Positions 55,815 through 64,000 are shown, numbered from the stretch's first letter. The stretch: DNA of 64,000 bases from Rhodovastum sp963804495 (GCA_963804495.1 CAWDQN010000012.1:1-64000), one strand, 5' to 3'. Notes: a model not told the origin generated them from the letters alone. A program made the numbers and translations.

Positions 55815-55885
55815 GCTTGGCTTCTCCATCGTGCTGCGGCATTTCTGTATGTCGGCCGCGCCGCCAGATGTAATACGCGAAAAAA

Positions 55886-55899
55886 CTGTTTAACAGAGT
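55886..55899 (+). promoter_or_regulatory. candidate operator CTGTTTAACAGAGT
   Basis: Inverted repeat CTGTT-T-AACAG within an AT-rich divergent promoter region, preceded by ACGCGAAAAAA. Similar strings occur before the exporter gene (57091) and the activase gene (47579). Confidence 0.35.
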
Positions 55900-56017
55900 A
55901 TTTCACAATGATAATTGACATTTTGTCCCCCGATGGGGAGTCTGGCTCGCCTGCCACCGGCCGGACGCAGGCAGAACCCATCTCCACGTCCCGCAAGCCA
56001 TCGGGAGCAGGTGTAAC

Positions 56018-57088
56018 ATGATTCGCGTTGCCGCCCCCTCCGCTCCGCCGCTGCTCGACCTGCGCCGCCTCGATTTGGGCGCCGGCGAGCGCGCGTCTTT
56101 CCTCGCCGAACTGCGCGACCAGGCGTGCGACTTCGGTTTCTTCTATGTCACCGGCCACGGCATCGATCCCGCCGTCACGACCGAATTGCTGGACTGGTCG
56201 CGGCGCTTCTTCGCCCTCCCCGACGACGAGAAGAACGCCATCGCCATGATCAACTCGCCGCATTTCCGCGGCTACACCCGGGTGGGGCTGGAGCACACGC
56301 GTGGCCGGCCGGACTGGCGCGAGCAGATCGACATCGGCGCCGAACGCCCGCCGCTGCCGGACGACCCAGCCGCCCCGTGGCGCCGCCTGCAGGGTCCGAA
56401 CCAGTGGCCGCGCAAGCTGGCCGGGCTGCGGCCGGCGCTACTGCGCTGGCAGGGCGAGGCGACCGCTCTGGCGATCCGCCTGGTGCGCATTTTCGCCGCC
56501 GCGCTCGGGCAGGACGAGGAGGTGTTCGCGCCGATCTACCGTGACCGTCCGACCCAGTTGGTGAAGATCATTCGCTACCCCGGCCGCGAGGTCGGGCAGG
56601 ACGTGCAGGGGGTCGGGCCGCACAAGGACGGCGGCTTCGTCACCGTTTTGCTGCAGGACACCGAGGCCGGGCTGCAGGTGGAGACCGACCGGGGCTGGAT
56701 CGATGCGCCGCCGCTGCCGGGAACCTTCATCATCAATGTGGGCGAAGCGCTGGAAGCCGCCTCCAACGGGTACCTGCGCGCCAATGTGCACCGGGTGGTT
56801 TCGCCGCCTGCCGGCACCGACCGGTTGTCGGTGGCGTTCTTCCTGGGCGCCGACCTTGAGTCGACCGTGCCGCTGCTGCGGTTGGCGCCGGAACTGGCGG
56901 CCCGGGCACGCGGCGTTACCCAGGACCCGCAGAACCCGATCTTCCGCCAGGTTGGGCGCAACACGCTGAAAGGCCGCCTGCGCTCGCATCCCGACGTGGC
57001 GCAACGCCACTATGCCGACCTGTTGGCCGCCGGCACGGTCCCGGAGCGGCCTGAACAACTGCTAGACGCCGTTGATCGAATGTTTTAA
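56018..57088 (+). CDS. isopenicillin-N-synthase-like Fe(II) dioxygenase
   Basis: 356 residues, ATG 56018 after GGGAGCAGG. Two-domain 2-oxoglutarate/Fe(II) oxygenase: DIOX_N segment ACDFGFFYVTGHGIDPAV near 37, then the iron ligands His202 and Asp204 (GPHKDGGFVT) and His258 (ANVHRVV), and the 2-oxoglutarate Arg269-x-Ser271 (RLSVAFF). It is complete. Members hydroxylate or desaturate diverse small molecules. Within this cluster it might oxidise the sulfonate substrate much as TauD does, though it is not a TauD homologue. Confidence 0.85.
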   Translation: MIRVAAPSAPPLLDLRRLDLGAGERASFLAELRDQACDFGFFYVTGHGIDPAVTTELLDWSRRFFALPDDEKNAIAMINSPHFRGYTRVGLEHTRGRPDWREQIDIGAERPPLPDDPAAPWRRLQGPNQWPRKLAGLRPALLRWQGEATALAIRLVRIFAAALGQDEEVFAPIYRDRPTQLVKIIRYPGREVGQDVQGVGPHKDGGFVTVLLQDTEAGLQVETDRGWIDAPPLPGTFIINVGEALEAASNGYLRANVHRVVSPPAGTDRLSVAFFLGADLESTVPLLRLAPELAARARGVTQDPQNPIFRQVGRNTLKGRLRSHPDVAQRHYADLLAAGTVPERPEQLLDAVDRMF

Positions 57089-57090
57089 CG

Positions 57091-57104
57091 CTGTTTCGCA
57101 GAGT
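57091..57104 (+). promoter_or_regulatory. candidate operator CTGTTTCGCAGAGT
   Basis: Lies 46 bases before the sulfite exporter start, in the short AT-rich gap after the dioxygenase gene. Shares CTGTTT-NN-CAGAGT with the site at 55886. Confidence 0.35.
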
Positions 57105-57149
57105 TTTATGCGACTGACGGCGCCAGGGATCAGGAGAGTACAGGACCCA

Positions 57150-58619
57150 ATGAGCGACACGGTTCTGCCGGGTGCGGCGACGGCAAGCGGCCTGAACGAG
57201 GATTGGCTGGCCGCCGGACTCGGCCTGCTGGTCGTGGCGCTGGCGATTGCGGGCACGGCCGGCCCAGATTTGCTGGGATGGGTGGTCACCACCTCGGTCT
57301 GGACCGATGCGACGAAGGCGCTGGCCCCGGCGCGCCCGGGCTTTGCCGCGCTTGGCGGTGTGGGTGCCCTGGCGGCGACCTATCTGGTGCTGCTGACGCT
57401 GCTGTCCGCCACCGCCGCGGCGCTGCGGGCCAACGTTGCGCGTTTCGCCGCCGGTTTCACGCTGGTCTTCGCCATCGCCTATGCAAGCTGGTTCATCGGC
57501 AGCTATGCCCAACTTGCGGCGGTCACGCCGGCGGACCTGCAGAAATATGGCCTGACTTGGTCGCTGAAGCTGACCAGCGAGGGCGGCCTCATCGTGGCGC
57601 TGCTCGCCGGTCTTATCATCGCCAATGTGTTTCCCCGGCTGGCCGAGTGGCTGAAGGAAGCGGTCCGGCCCGAACTGTATATCAAAATCGCCATCGTGAT
57701 TCTCGGCGCCTTCATCGCCTTCACCGTCGCAAGCAAACTGTCATTCGCCAGTTCGCTGTTGTTGCGGGGCGTCGCGGCGATCATCGAGGCCTATCTTATC
57801 TACTGGGCGGTCGTGTATTTCGTCGCGCGCCGATGGTTCGGCTTCAGCCGCGAGTGGGCGGCGCCGCTGGCCTCGGGCGTCTCGATCTGCGGCGTGGCGG
57901 CAGCCATTGCCACCGGCGGGGCCATCCGCGCCCGGCCGGGCGTGCCGGTGCTGGTGTCGTCGCTGGTGCTGGTCTTTGCCGTGGTCGAGGTGCTGATCCT
58001 GCCGTGGCTGGCGCAGGCGTTCCTGTCCGGCGAGCCGCTGGTGGCCGCCGCCTGGATCGGCCTGTCGGTGAAGACCGACGGTGCGGCGGTCGCCGCCGGC
58101 GGCATCACCGAGGCGCTGATCCTGTCCAAGGCAGCCGCACAGGGAGTGTCTTACCAGGCGGGCTGGCTGCTCGGCACGACGGCGGCGATCAAGGTGTTCA
58201 TCAACGTCTTCATCGGCATCTGGGCTTTCATCCTCGCATATATCTGGACCAACCACATCAACGTGCAGCCGGGCGGCGACAAGGCGAGAGCGGCGGAGAT
58301 CTGGCAACGCTTTCCGAAATTCATCATCGGCTTCGTGGTGAGCTTCGTGGTGGTGCTGTACCTGGCCGTCACCGCGACGCCGGAGGCGCTGGCGCGGCTG
58401 GCACCGGAAATCACTGAGGCCAACAATATCCGCGTGATCTTCTTCATCCTGACCTTCTTCTCGATTGGCGTGCTGTCGAACTTCCGCCAACTCTGGGAGG
58501 AGGGGCTGGGCAAGCTGGTCGCGGTCTACGTGGTCAGCCTGTTCGGTTTCATCATCTGGGTGGGACTGCTGATTTCGTGGCTATTCTTCGCCGGCATCAA
58601 GCCGCCGCTGGCCGGCTGA
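57150..58619 (+). CDS. YeiH/TauZ-family sulfite (sulfate) exporter-like membrane protein
   Basis: 489 residues from ATG 57150, with about eleven hydrophobic segments. The conserved core TSEGGLIVALLAGLIIANVFP, IYWAVVYFVARRWFGF, SGVSICGVAAAIATGGAI and AAWIGLSVKTDGAAVAAGG is that of PF03601 proteins. Relatives such as TauZ and CuyZ are exporters for sulfite released in sulfonate breakdown. Its place next to an SsuD-like monooxygenase and SsuABC-like importer agrees with that job. It is longer than the ~340-residue classical YeiH. Confidence 0.8.
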   Translation: MSDTVLPGAATASGLNEDWLAAGLGLLVVALAIAGTAGPDLLGWVVTTSVWTDATKALAPARPGFAALGGVGALAATYLVLLTLLSATAAALRANVARFAAGFTLVFAIAYASWFIGSYAQLAAVTPADLQKYGLTWSLKLTSEGGLIVALLAGLIIANVFPRLAEWLKEAVRPELYIKIAIVILGAFIAFTVASKLSFASSLLLRGVAAIIEAYLIYWAVVYFVARRWFGFSREWAAPLASGVSICGVAAAIATGGAIRARPGVPVLVSSLVLVFAVVEVLILPWLAQAFLSGEPLVAAAWIGLSVKTDGAAVAAGGITEALILSKAAAQGVSYQAGWLLGTTAAIKVFINVFIGIWAFILAYIWTNHINVQPGGDKARAAEIWQRFPKFIIGFVVSFVVVLYLAVTATPEALARLAPEITEANNIRVIFFILTFFSIGVLSNFRQLWEEGLGKLVAVYVVSLFGFIIWVGLLISWLFFAGIKPPLAG

Positions 58620-58634
58620 GCAGGAGCAGCGATC

Positions 58635-58786
58635 ATGTCGGACTCCGATCTGCGCGCTGAACTGAACAAGACCCACGTCGAGCCCTTGCTGCCGATCGAA
58701 AAGAAGCTGATCGGCTGGAAGTTCTCGGCATCGGCGTGACCCTGCTGGTGGTGCTTGGGCTGGCGAGCCGTTTCTGGCCGCACTGA
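58635..58786 (+). CDS. small single-helix membrane protein, frameshifted
   Basis: ATG 58635, 15 bases after the exporter stop. Reads SDSDLRAELNKTHVEPLLPI, EKKLIGWK, and then ends early at 58739 in this frame. One lost base near 58721 restores VLGIGVTLLVVLGLASRFWPH to a stop at 58786, a typical single membrane helix with charged N-terminus. The total would be about 50 residues. Probably a small subunit or partner of the exporter. Confidence 0.5.
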
Positions 58787-58887
58787 CGACAGTGGGGCCA
58801 GGGCTCCGCGCGCAGCTTGTCCAAGCTGCTCCTTGCCGGGGCGTCGCGAACCCGGAGTCCGTTCAATCGGGGCACCCGCACCGGTGT

Positions 58888-60178
58888 TCAGGTGACGCCG
58901 GTGCCGTCTGCCTTCAGCACCTCGCCGGCGAGATACAGGCTGCCGCAGATCAGCACGCGGGCGGGCGGACCGTGCCGCGGGATGGCGGCCAGGGCGCCGG
59001 TCACGGTCGGGCCGGGCCGGGCGACCCCGCCCGAGGCGGACATGATGTCGGCCACCGGCATGGCGAGGTGCTGGCCGGGTTCCGTCACCGCCCAGATGGT
59101 CGCGGCCCGGGGCAGCAGCGGGCGGAGGAAATTGTTCGAAGTCCTTGCCCTTTTTCATGCCCACGATGAGGTGCGTTGGTTGGTCGGACGCGGCCAGATG
59201 CCCGGCCAGCGCCAGCCCGGCACCGGGGTTGTGGCCGCCGTCCAGCCAAAGCTCCCAGCCGTATGGCAGCATGGCCGACAGCCTGCCGTGCAGGCGTTGC
59301 AGTCGGGCGGGCCAGGTGGCGGTGGCGAGGCCGCTGGCGATCGCGTCGTCGGGCAGGCGCACTCCGGCGCGCACGGCGGCGATGGCGATGCCGGCATTGT
59401 CCACCTGGTGCGGCCCCGGCAGGGCGGGCGGCGGCAGCGCAAGTGCCCCGGCGACATCCTCATAGATAAGGCCGGCGTCGGTGCGGAGGATGGTCCAGTC
59501 GCGGCCACGTTCCAGCAGCCGGGCGCCCACGCTTCTGGCCTCGGCACGCAATACGTCCCGTACCGCCGGGGCCTGCAGCCCGGTTGCCACCACCACGCCC
59601 GGTTTCATGATCCCGGCCTTCTCGCCGGCGATCGCGGCGAGCGAGGTGCCGAGGAAATCGCGGTGGTCCATTGAGACCGAGGTGATCGCCGCGGCGGCGG
59701 GCGGCGGGATGACGTTGGTGGCGTCATAGCGTCCGCCCAACCCCACTTCCAGCACGACCAGCCCGGCGGGGACGCGGGAGAACAGCAGGAAGGCCGTGGC
59801 TGTGAGCAGCTCGAACACGGTGACCGGCGCGCCGTTGTTGATCCGCTCGGCTTCATCGAGCGCGCCGGCGAGGGTGTCGTCGTCGATGATGCGACCGGCC
59901 AGGCGGATGCGTTCGTTGAAGCGCACCAAATGCGGCGAGGTGAAGACATGCACCGGCTGCCCCGCCGCCTCGCCCATGGCGCGCAGGAAGGCGCAGGTGC
60001 TGCCCTTGCCGTTGGTGCCGGCCACATGCACCACCGGCGGCAGGCGGCGCTCGGGGTGGTCCAGCTTGTCCAGCAGAGCCTGCAACCGGCCGAGGCTGAG
60101 GTCGATCAGCCGCGGATGCAGCGCCTGCAGCCGCTGCGCCACCGCGGCGAAGCGGCCCTGCGGCGGGTTGTCGCTCAT
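58888..60178 (-). CDS. folC: folylpolyglutamate/dihydrofolate synthase FolC, frameshifted
   Basis: About 430 codons. Mur-ligase-type motifs: VHVAGTNGKGSTCAFLRAMG (P-loop) near 49, VFTSPHLVRFNERIRLAG, VLEVGLGGRYDATNVI, ITSVSMDHRDFLGTSLAAIA, WLDGGHNPGAGLALAGHL. Near 59128 an extra T (CAATTTCC for CAATTCC) breaks the frame. The other frame completes LRPLLPRAATIWAVTEPGQ, VADIMSASGG, LICGSLYLAGEVLKADGTGV to 58888. FolC is normally essential, so a sequence error is the simplest explanation. It follows accD by 6 bases. Confidence 0.85.
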
Positions 60179-60184
60179 CGCAAC

Positions 60185-61051
60185 TCAGGCGGCGAGCGGC
60201 AGCTCCCGCACGGTCAACAGCGATAGCAGGCGGCCGAGGGTGGCGGCGAGGTCGGTGCGCGGCACCACCATGTCGACCACGCCGTGCTCCAACAGGTATT
60301 CGGAGCGTTGGAAGCCCTCGGGCAGTTTTTCCCGCACCGTCTGCTCGATGACACGGGCGCCGGCGAAGCCGATTTCCGCGCCCGGCTCGGCGATGTGGAT
60401 GTCGCCCAGCATGGCGAAGCTGGCGCTGATGCCGCCGGTGGTGGGGTCGGTCAGCACGGTGATGTAGGGCAGGCCGGCCGCCTTCACCATGTCCAGCGCG
60501 ATGATGGTGCGCGGCAACTGCATCAGGCTGACCGCGCCTTCCATCATGCGCGCGCCGCCCGAGGCGGTGTAGCAAACGAACCCCGCCTGCTGCAGCACCG
60601 CGAGGCGGGCGGCGGCGACGAAGCCCTCGCCGACCGCGGCGCCCATCGAGCCGCCGATGAACTCGAAGGCCATGGCGGCAACCACCGCCTTCTGGCCGCC
60701 GATGGTGCCGTGCGCCACCAGGATGGCGTCATCGAGGCCGGTTATCTCGCGGGCGTCGCGCAGGCGGTCGATGTAGCGCTTGGTGTCGCGGAAGCGCAGC
60801 GGGTCGGCCGGCACCTTGGGCAGATCGATGCGGGTGTATTCGCCGTTGTCGAAGGTCCAGGCGAGGCGTTCCTCGGCGAGCGGGCGCATATGGTGGCCGC
60901 AATGGCTGCACAGTTTGAGGTTCTTGGTCAGCTCGCTCTGGTACAGCATCTGCTCGCAGGCGGGGCACTTTATCCAGAGATTGTCCGGCACCTCGCGGCG
61001 GCCGAGCAGGGTGCGGATCTTCGGGCGGACGTATTCGGTGAGCCAGGTCAT
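60185..61051 (-). CDS. accD: acetyl-CoA carboxylase carboxyltransferase beta subunit AccD
   Basis: 288 residues. Zinc ribbon Cys29, Cys32, Cys48 and Cys51 (KCPACEQ...LCSHCGHH) and crotonase-fold core (GTIGGQKAVVAAMAFEFIGGSMGAAVGE, SGGARMMEGAVSLMQ, PYITVLTDPTTGGISASFAM). It transfers carboxyl from biotin to acetyl-CoA to give malonyl-CoA with AccA. The gene lies between trpA and folC, a usual alphaproteobacterial order. It is intact. Confidence 0.95.
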   Translation of the reverse strand: MTWLTEYVRPKIRTLLGRREVPDNLWIKCPACEQMLYQSELTKNLKLCSHCGHHMRPLAEERLAWTFDNGEYTRIDLPKVPADPLRFRDTKRYIDRLRDAREITGLDDAILVAHGTIGGQKAVVAAMAFEFIGGSMGAAVGEGFVAAARLAVLQQAGFVCYTASGGARMMEGAVSLMQLPRTIIALDMVKAAGLPYITVLTDPTTGGISASFAMLGDIHIAEPGAEIGFAGARVIEQTVREKLPEGFQRSEYLLEHGVVDMVVPRTDLAATLGRLLSLLTVRELPLAA

Positions 61052-61124
61052 CGGTTTCTCCCACGGGGGAGGGGGATCAACCCTCCCGCAACTCCCTCCG
61101 GGCGGCGGAGGGCGCGATCAGGTG

Positions 61125-61955
61125 TCAGGACAACTTTCGCGCGGTGCGGACGCCGTGCGACAAAGCGCGGACCTGGTCGAGCACCCGGCGGACCGTGTCG
61201 GGGCCGGCCCGGCCGCGCTCGTCCAGGCATTGCGCCAGGGTGTCGATGAGCGCCGAGGCCACCACGGCGGCGTCGGCCACCCGCACGGCGGCGGCGGCCT
61301 GGTATGGGGCGCGCACGCCGAAGCCGATCGCGATCGGCAGATGGGTGTAGCGGCGCAGCAGCGGAATCGCGCCGGCGAGTTCGTCGGCGGAGGCGGTGCG
61401 GGTGCCGGTGACGCCGGTGATGCTGATGTAATACACGAACCCCGAACTGCCATCGAGCACCAGCGGCAGCCGGTCCTCGTCGGTGGTGGGGGCGATGAGG
61501 CGGATGATGTCGAGCCCGCGGGCGGCGGCATGCGGTGCCAGCAGCCCGGCTTCCTCGGGCGGCAGGTCCACCACGATCAAGCCGTCCACCCCGGCGGCCG
61601 CGGCGTCGGTGCAGAAGCGCGCCGGCTCGTAGGAGAGGATGGGGTTGAGATAGCCCATCAGAACGATGGGGGTGGTGGCGTCTTCGCGGCGGAAGTCGCG
61701 CACCATGGCCAGGGTGTGGGTCATGCTGCCGCCGGCGGCAAGCGCCCGCTTGGCGGCAAGCTGGATGGTCGGGCCGTCGGCCATCGGGTCGGTGAAGGGG
61801 CAGCCGATTTCGATCAGGTCGGCGCCGGCGGCGGGCATGCCGCGCAGCAGGGCCATGGAGGTGGCGGGGTCGGGGTCCCAGGCTTCCAGGAAGGTGATCA
61901 GGGCGCCGCGGTTTTCCTTCCGGAGCGCTTTGAAGCGGGCGGCGATGCGGCTCAT
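61125..61955 (-). CDS. trpA: tryptophan synthase alpha chain TrpA
   Basis: 276 residues. Catalytic Glu49 and Asp60 in LIEIGCPFTDPMADGPTIQ, barrel strands PIVLMGYLNPILSYEP, GLIVVDLPPEE, FVYYISITGVTGTR and AIGFGVRAPYQAAA. It cleaves indole-3-glycerol phosphate and passes indole to TrpB. In the N-terminal loop AWDPDP stands where AGDPDP is usual (Gly to Trp). The gene follows trpB by 31 bases. Confidence 0.95.
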   Translation of the reverse strand: MSRIAARFKALRKENRGALITFLEAWDPDPATSMALLRGMPAAGADLIEIGCPFTDPMADGPTIQLAAKRALAAGGSMTHTLAMVRDFRREDATTPIVLMGYLNPILSYEPARFCTDAAAAGVDGLIVVDLPPEEAGLLAPHAAARGLDIIRLIAPTTDEDRLPLVLDGSSGFVYYISITGVTGTRTASADELAGAIPLLRRYTHLPIAIGFGVRAPYQAAAAVRVADAAVVASALIDTLAQCLDERGRAGPDTVRRVLDQVRALSHGVRTARKLS

Positions 61956-61986
61956 CGCTGGTCTCCCGCTCGTGTCGGACCGCCGC

Positions 61987-63225
61987 TCACAGCTTCACCC
62001 CCAGATGCTCGGCCACGGTGAAGATGTCCTTGTCGCCGCGGCCGGACAGATTGACCAGGATGATGTCGTCCTTCGCCAGCGTGGGCGCGAGCTTGGTCAC
62101 ATGCGCGAGGGCGTGCGCCGGTTCGAGGGCGGGGATGATGCCCTCGGTGCGGGTGCAGAGCTGGAATGCCTCCAGCGCCTCCTGGTCGGTGGCGGAGACG
62201 TACTCCACCCGGCCGGTGTCGTGCAGCCAGGAATGCTCGGGGCCGATGCCCGGGTAATCCAGGCCAGCGCTGATGCTGTGCGCCTCGGTGATCTGGCCGT
62301 CGTCGTCCTGCAGCAAATACGTGCGGTTGCCGTGCAGCACCCCCGGGCGGCCGCCGGTGAGGCTGGCGGCGTGCTTGCCGCTGTCGAGCCCGAGACCGGC
62401 GGCTTCCACGCCGACCAGCCTGACCGAGGCATCGTCGAGGAAGGGATGGAACAGGCCCATGGCGTTCGAGCCGCCGCCGATCGCGGCGACCGCGACATCG
62501 GGCAGGCGGCCTTCGGCTTCCTGCAACTGGGCCTTCGCTTCGTCGCCGATGACGCATTGGAAGTCGCGCACCATGGCGGGGTAGGGGTGCGGGCCGGCGA
62601 CGGTGCCGATCAGGTAATAGGTGTTACGCACGTTGGCGACCCAGTCGCGCAGCGCCTCGTTCATCGCATCCTTCAGCGTGGCGGCGCCCGAGGTGACCGA
62701 CTTCACCTCGGCGCCGAGCAGCTTCATGCGGAAGACGTTGGGCTTCTGCCGCTCGACGTCGGTGGCGCCCATGTAGACGGTGCAGGGCAGGCCGAACAAT
62801 GCGCAGACGGTGGCGGTGGCGACGCCGTGCTGGCCGGCGCCGGTTTCGGCGATGATGCGGGTTTTGCCCATGCGGCGGGCCAGCAGGATCTGGCCCATGC
62901 AGGAATTGATCTTGTGGGCGCCGGTGTGGTTCAGCTCCTCGCGCTTGAGGTAGATTTTGGCGCCACCAAGATGGGCGGTGAGGCGCTGGGCGAACCAGAG
63001 CGGGCTGGGGCGGCCGACGTAGTCCTTCAGATAGGCGTTCAGCTCGGTCTGGAACGCCGGGTCGGCGCGGGCGGCGGTGTAGGCCTGCTCGACCTCCAGA
63101 ATGGCGGGCATCAAGGTCTCGCCGACGAAGCGGCCACCGAACTCCCCGAAGCGGCCGTTGCCGTCCGGGCCGCTGCGATAGGTGTTGGCGCCGAGCGGCG
63201 CGCAAGGGGTGAGCGGATCGTTCAA
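61987..63225 (-). CDS. trpB: tryptophan synthase beta chain TrpB
   Basis: 412 residues, complete. PLP lysine 105 in ELNHTGAHKINSC, N-terminal RFGEFGGRFVGETLMPAI, GQHGVATATVCALFGL, phosphate loop AAIGGGSNAMGLFHPF, SISAGLDYPGIGPEHSWL. It joins indole and serine to tryptophan. First gene of trpB-trpA-accD-folC. Just upstream lie two inverted repeat units and a large palindrome that separate it from the GNAT gene. Confidence 0.95.
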   Translation of the reverse strand: MNDPLTPCAPLGANTYRSGPDGNGRFGEFGGRFVGETLMPAILEVEQAYTAARADPAFQTELNAYLKDYVGRPSPLWFAQRLTAHLGGAKIYLKREELNHTGAHKINSCMGQILLARRMGKTRIIAETGAGQHGVATATVCALFGLPCTVYMGATDVERQKPNVFRMKLLGAEVKSVTSGAATLKDAMNEALRDWVANVRNTYYLIGTVAGPHPYPAMVRDFQCVIGDEAKAQLQEAEGRLPDVAVAAIGGGSNAMGLFHPFLDDASVRLVGVEAAGLGLDSGKHAASLTGGRPGVLHGNRTYLLQDDDGQITEAHSISAGLDYPGIGPEHSWLHDTGRVEYVSATDQEALEAFQLCTRTEGIIPALEPAHALAHVTKLAPTLAKDDIILVNLSGRGDKDIFTVAEHLGVKL

Positions 63226-63283
63226 GTCAGTCTCTCCATCCGAAGCGGCGTCTTAGCGCAGTGCTGCGGCGGCGGGAAGGAAG

Positions 63284-63342
63284 GAAGGCCAGGGGCTCTG
63301 CCCCTGGACCCCGCCAAGGGCCGAGAGGCCCTTGGAACCCAT
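63284..63342. repeat. palindromic intergenic repeat, trpB upstream copy
   Basis: Hairpin CCAGGGGCTCTGCCCCTGG, then ACCCCGCC, then AAGGGCCGAGAGGCCCTT and GGAACCC. An inverted partial copy stands at 63427-63466, so the two flank the palindrome at 63359. Confidence 0.8.
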
Positions 63343-63358
63343 TGCTTTTAGGCAGTTG

Positions 63359-63413
63359 CGCTATGAGGGGGGTGCGGAGGTGAACCGGTTCACTTCCGCA
63401 CCCCCTCATAGCG
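63359..63413. repeat. 55-base palindrome between GNAT gene and trpB
   Basis: CGCTATGAGGGGGGTGCGG at one end pairs with CCGCACCCCCTCATAGCG at the other, centred on GTGAACCGGTTCAC. Near-perfect over 27 base pairs (one bulge, one mismatch). Acts as a strong terminator or as an operator or recombination site. Confidence 0.85.
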
Positions 63414-63421
63414 CGCCTGTC

Positions 63422-63949
63422 TTAAGTGGCGGGGTCCAGGGCGGAGCCCTGGCCTTCCTTCCTCGCCCTCAGCGACCGCCCCATAAACATGGTGCCCGCC
63501 AGAGGCGTTTCGTAATAGGGCGCGATCGGCGTGAAGCCGGCCTTCCGGTAAAGGGCGATCGCCGCGGTCATGGCGGGCAATGTGTCCAGCCGCATTTCAT
63601 GGTACCCGATCCGCAGCGCCTGCGTGATGATGGCATCAACCAGCGCCTTGCCGAGACCCAGGCCCCGGCCCCCGGGTGACACATAAAGCCGCTTCATCTC
63701 ACAGCAGCCGGCAGGATGGATCGGCCGAAGCCCGACGCATCCCAGGGGTTCTCGCTGATTGTCTCGCGCGAGGAGCAGTTCACCGGCCGGTGGGGCGTAG
63801 TTGCCCGGCATGCTCGCCAGTTCCGTGGCGAAGTTCTGGAAGGCAAGGTCGATTCCGAGGGAGGAGGCATAGGCGTGGAACAACTGCACCGTGGCTTGGA
63901 GATCGGCGGGTGATCTGACCTGGATGATCTGGAAGGCGATTGCAGGCAT
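63422..63949 (-). CDS. GNAT-family N-acetyltransferase
   Basis: 175 residues. GNAT fold with acetyl-CoA loop LYVSPGGRGLGLGKALVDAI near 88 (Q/RxxGxG/A pattern RGLGLG) and C-terminal AIALYRKAGFTPIAPYYE. The substrate is unknown. The last 14 codons (ARKEGQGSALDPAT) run into the palindromic repeat, which supplies the stop codon, so the repeat has become part of the coding sequence. Confidence 0.85.
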   Translation of the reverse strand: MPAIAFQIIQVRSPADLQATVQLFHAYASSLGIDLAFQNFATELASMPGNYAPPAGELLLARDNQREPLGCVGLRPIHPAGCCEMKRLYVSPGGRGLGLGKALVDAIITQALRIGYHEMRLDTLPAMTAAIALYRKAGFTPIAPYYETPLAGTMFMGRSLRARKEGQGSALDPAT

Positions 63950-64000
63950 GCGGGGACTATGCGGTTGAGCGACTTTCGCCGCAACGGCGGGAAGCTGCCG

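Noticed and set aside
61666..63351. 561-codon plus-strand frame opposite trpA/trpB
   Set aside because: Gly/Ala/Val-rich shadow of trpB, which is intact on the other strand.

Overview
The window is high-GC, gene-dense, IS-rich DNA from an alphaproteobacterium, most likely an acetic-acid-bacterium relative (Acetobacteraceae, possibly a Rhodopila-like diazotroph). The signs are an alternative (V- or Fe-only) nitrogenase beta subunit, hopanoid or glycolipid genes, the alphaproteobacterial order trpB-trpA-accD-folC, GroESL, sugar-acid TRAP catabolism and many transposase remnants. The genus is inference. No rRNA, tRNA or CRISPR array was seen.

Layout. 1-3310: 3' end of an alternative nitrogenase operon (broken vnfK/anfK, an unknown accessory gene, a NifX-like cofactor protein), then a PhnC/PhnD-type ABC transporter whose binding protein is cut off by IS debris. 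3371-17081: an IS graveyard (IS1182-type, IS21, ISAs1, ISAzo13, IS5, IS1595, IS701, IS66) around a YpfJ metalloprotease, a small membrane protein, a FGGY sugar kinase and a lower-GC hpnI/hpnL islet. One IS5 transposase carries a perfect 14-copy, 13-bp minisatellite. 17295-22032: a four-gene ytcA-mdtN-mdtO-mdtP type tripartite efflux operon, followed by more IS debris and a 110-bp MITE.

23647-34704: a LysR regulator divergent from a sugar-acid catabolic operon (SDR, split transketolase, threonate-type dehydrogenase, DctP, DctQM fusion, a second full-length transketolase, 2-hydroxyacid dehydrogenase), ending in a cysK fragment. 35254-39110: a metQ-metN-metI-metQ methionine importer followed by a small protein that is 40% methionine. 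39165-42160: an XRE-cupin regulator and a groES-groEL pair with unusual tails.

42548-58786: the most novel region. Two paralogous NitT/TauT binding proteins, an ABC permease and ATPase, an AMP-forming CoA ligase, an ATP-driven 2-hydroxyacyl-CoA dehydratase system (free activase, activase-dehydratase fusion, second dehydratase subunit), an SsuD-like FMN monooxygenase, a nitroreductase-like flavoprotein, an Fe(II)/2-oxoglutarate-type dioxygenase and a YeiH/TauZ-type sulfite exporter lie together. The set suggests uptake, CoA activation, radical dehydration or reduction and desulfonation of an organosulfur compound. 58888-63949: folC, accD, trpA, trpB and a GNAT acetyltransferase, all on the minus strand, with a palindromic repeat unit between trpB and the GNAT gene.

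Several conserved genes (metN, folC, ssuD, transketolase and others) carry single-base frameshifts, mostly at short homopolymers. Some may be sequence errors rather than real lesions.
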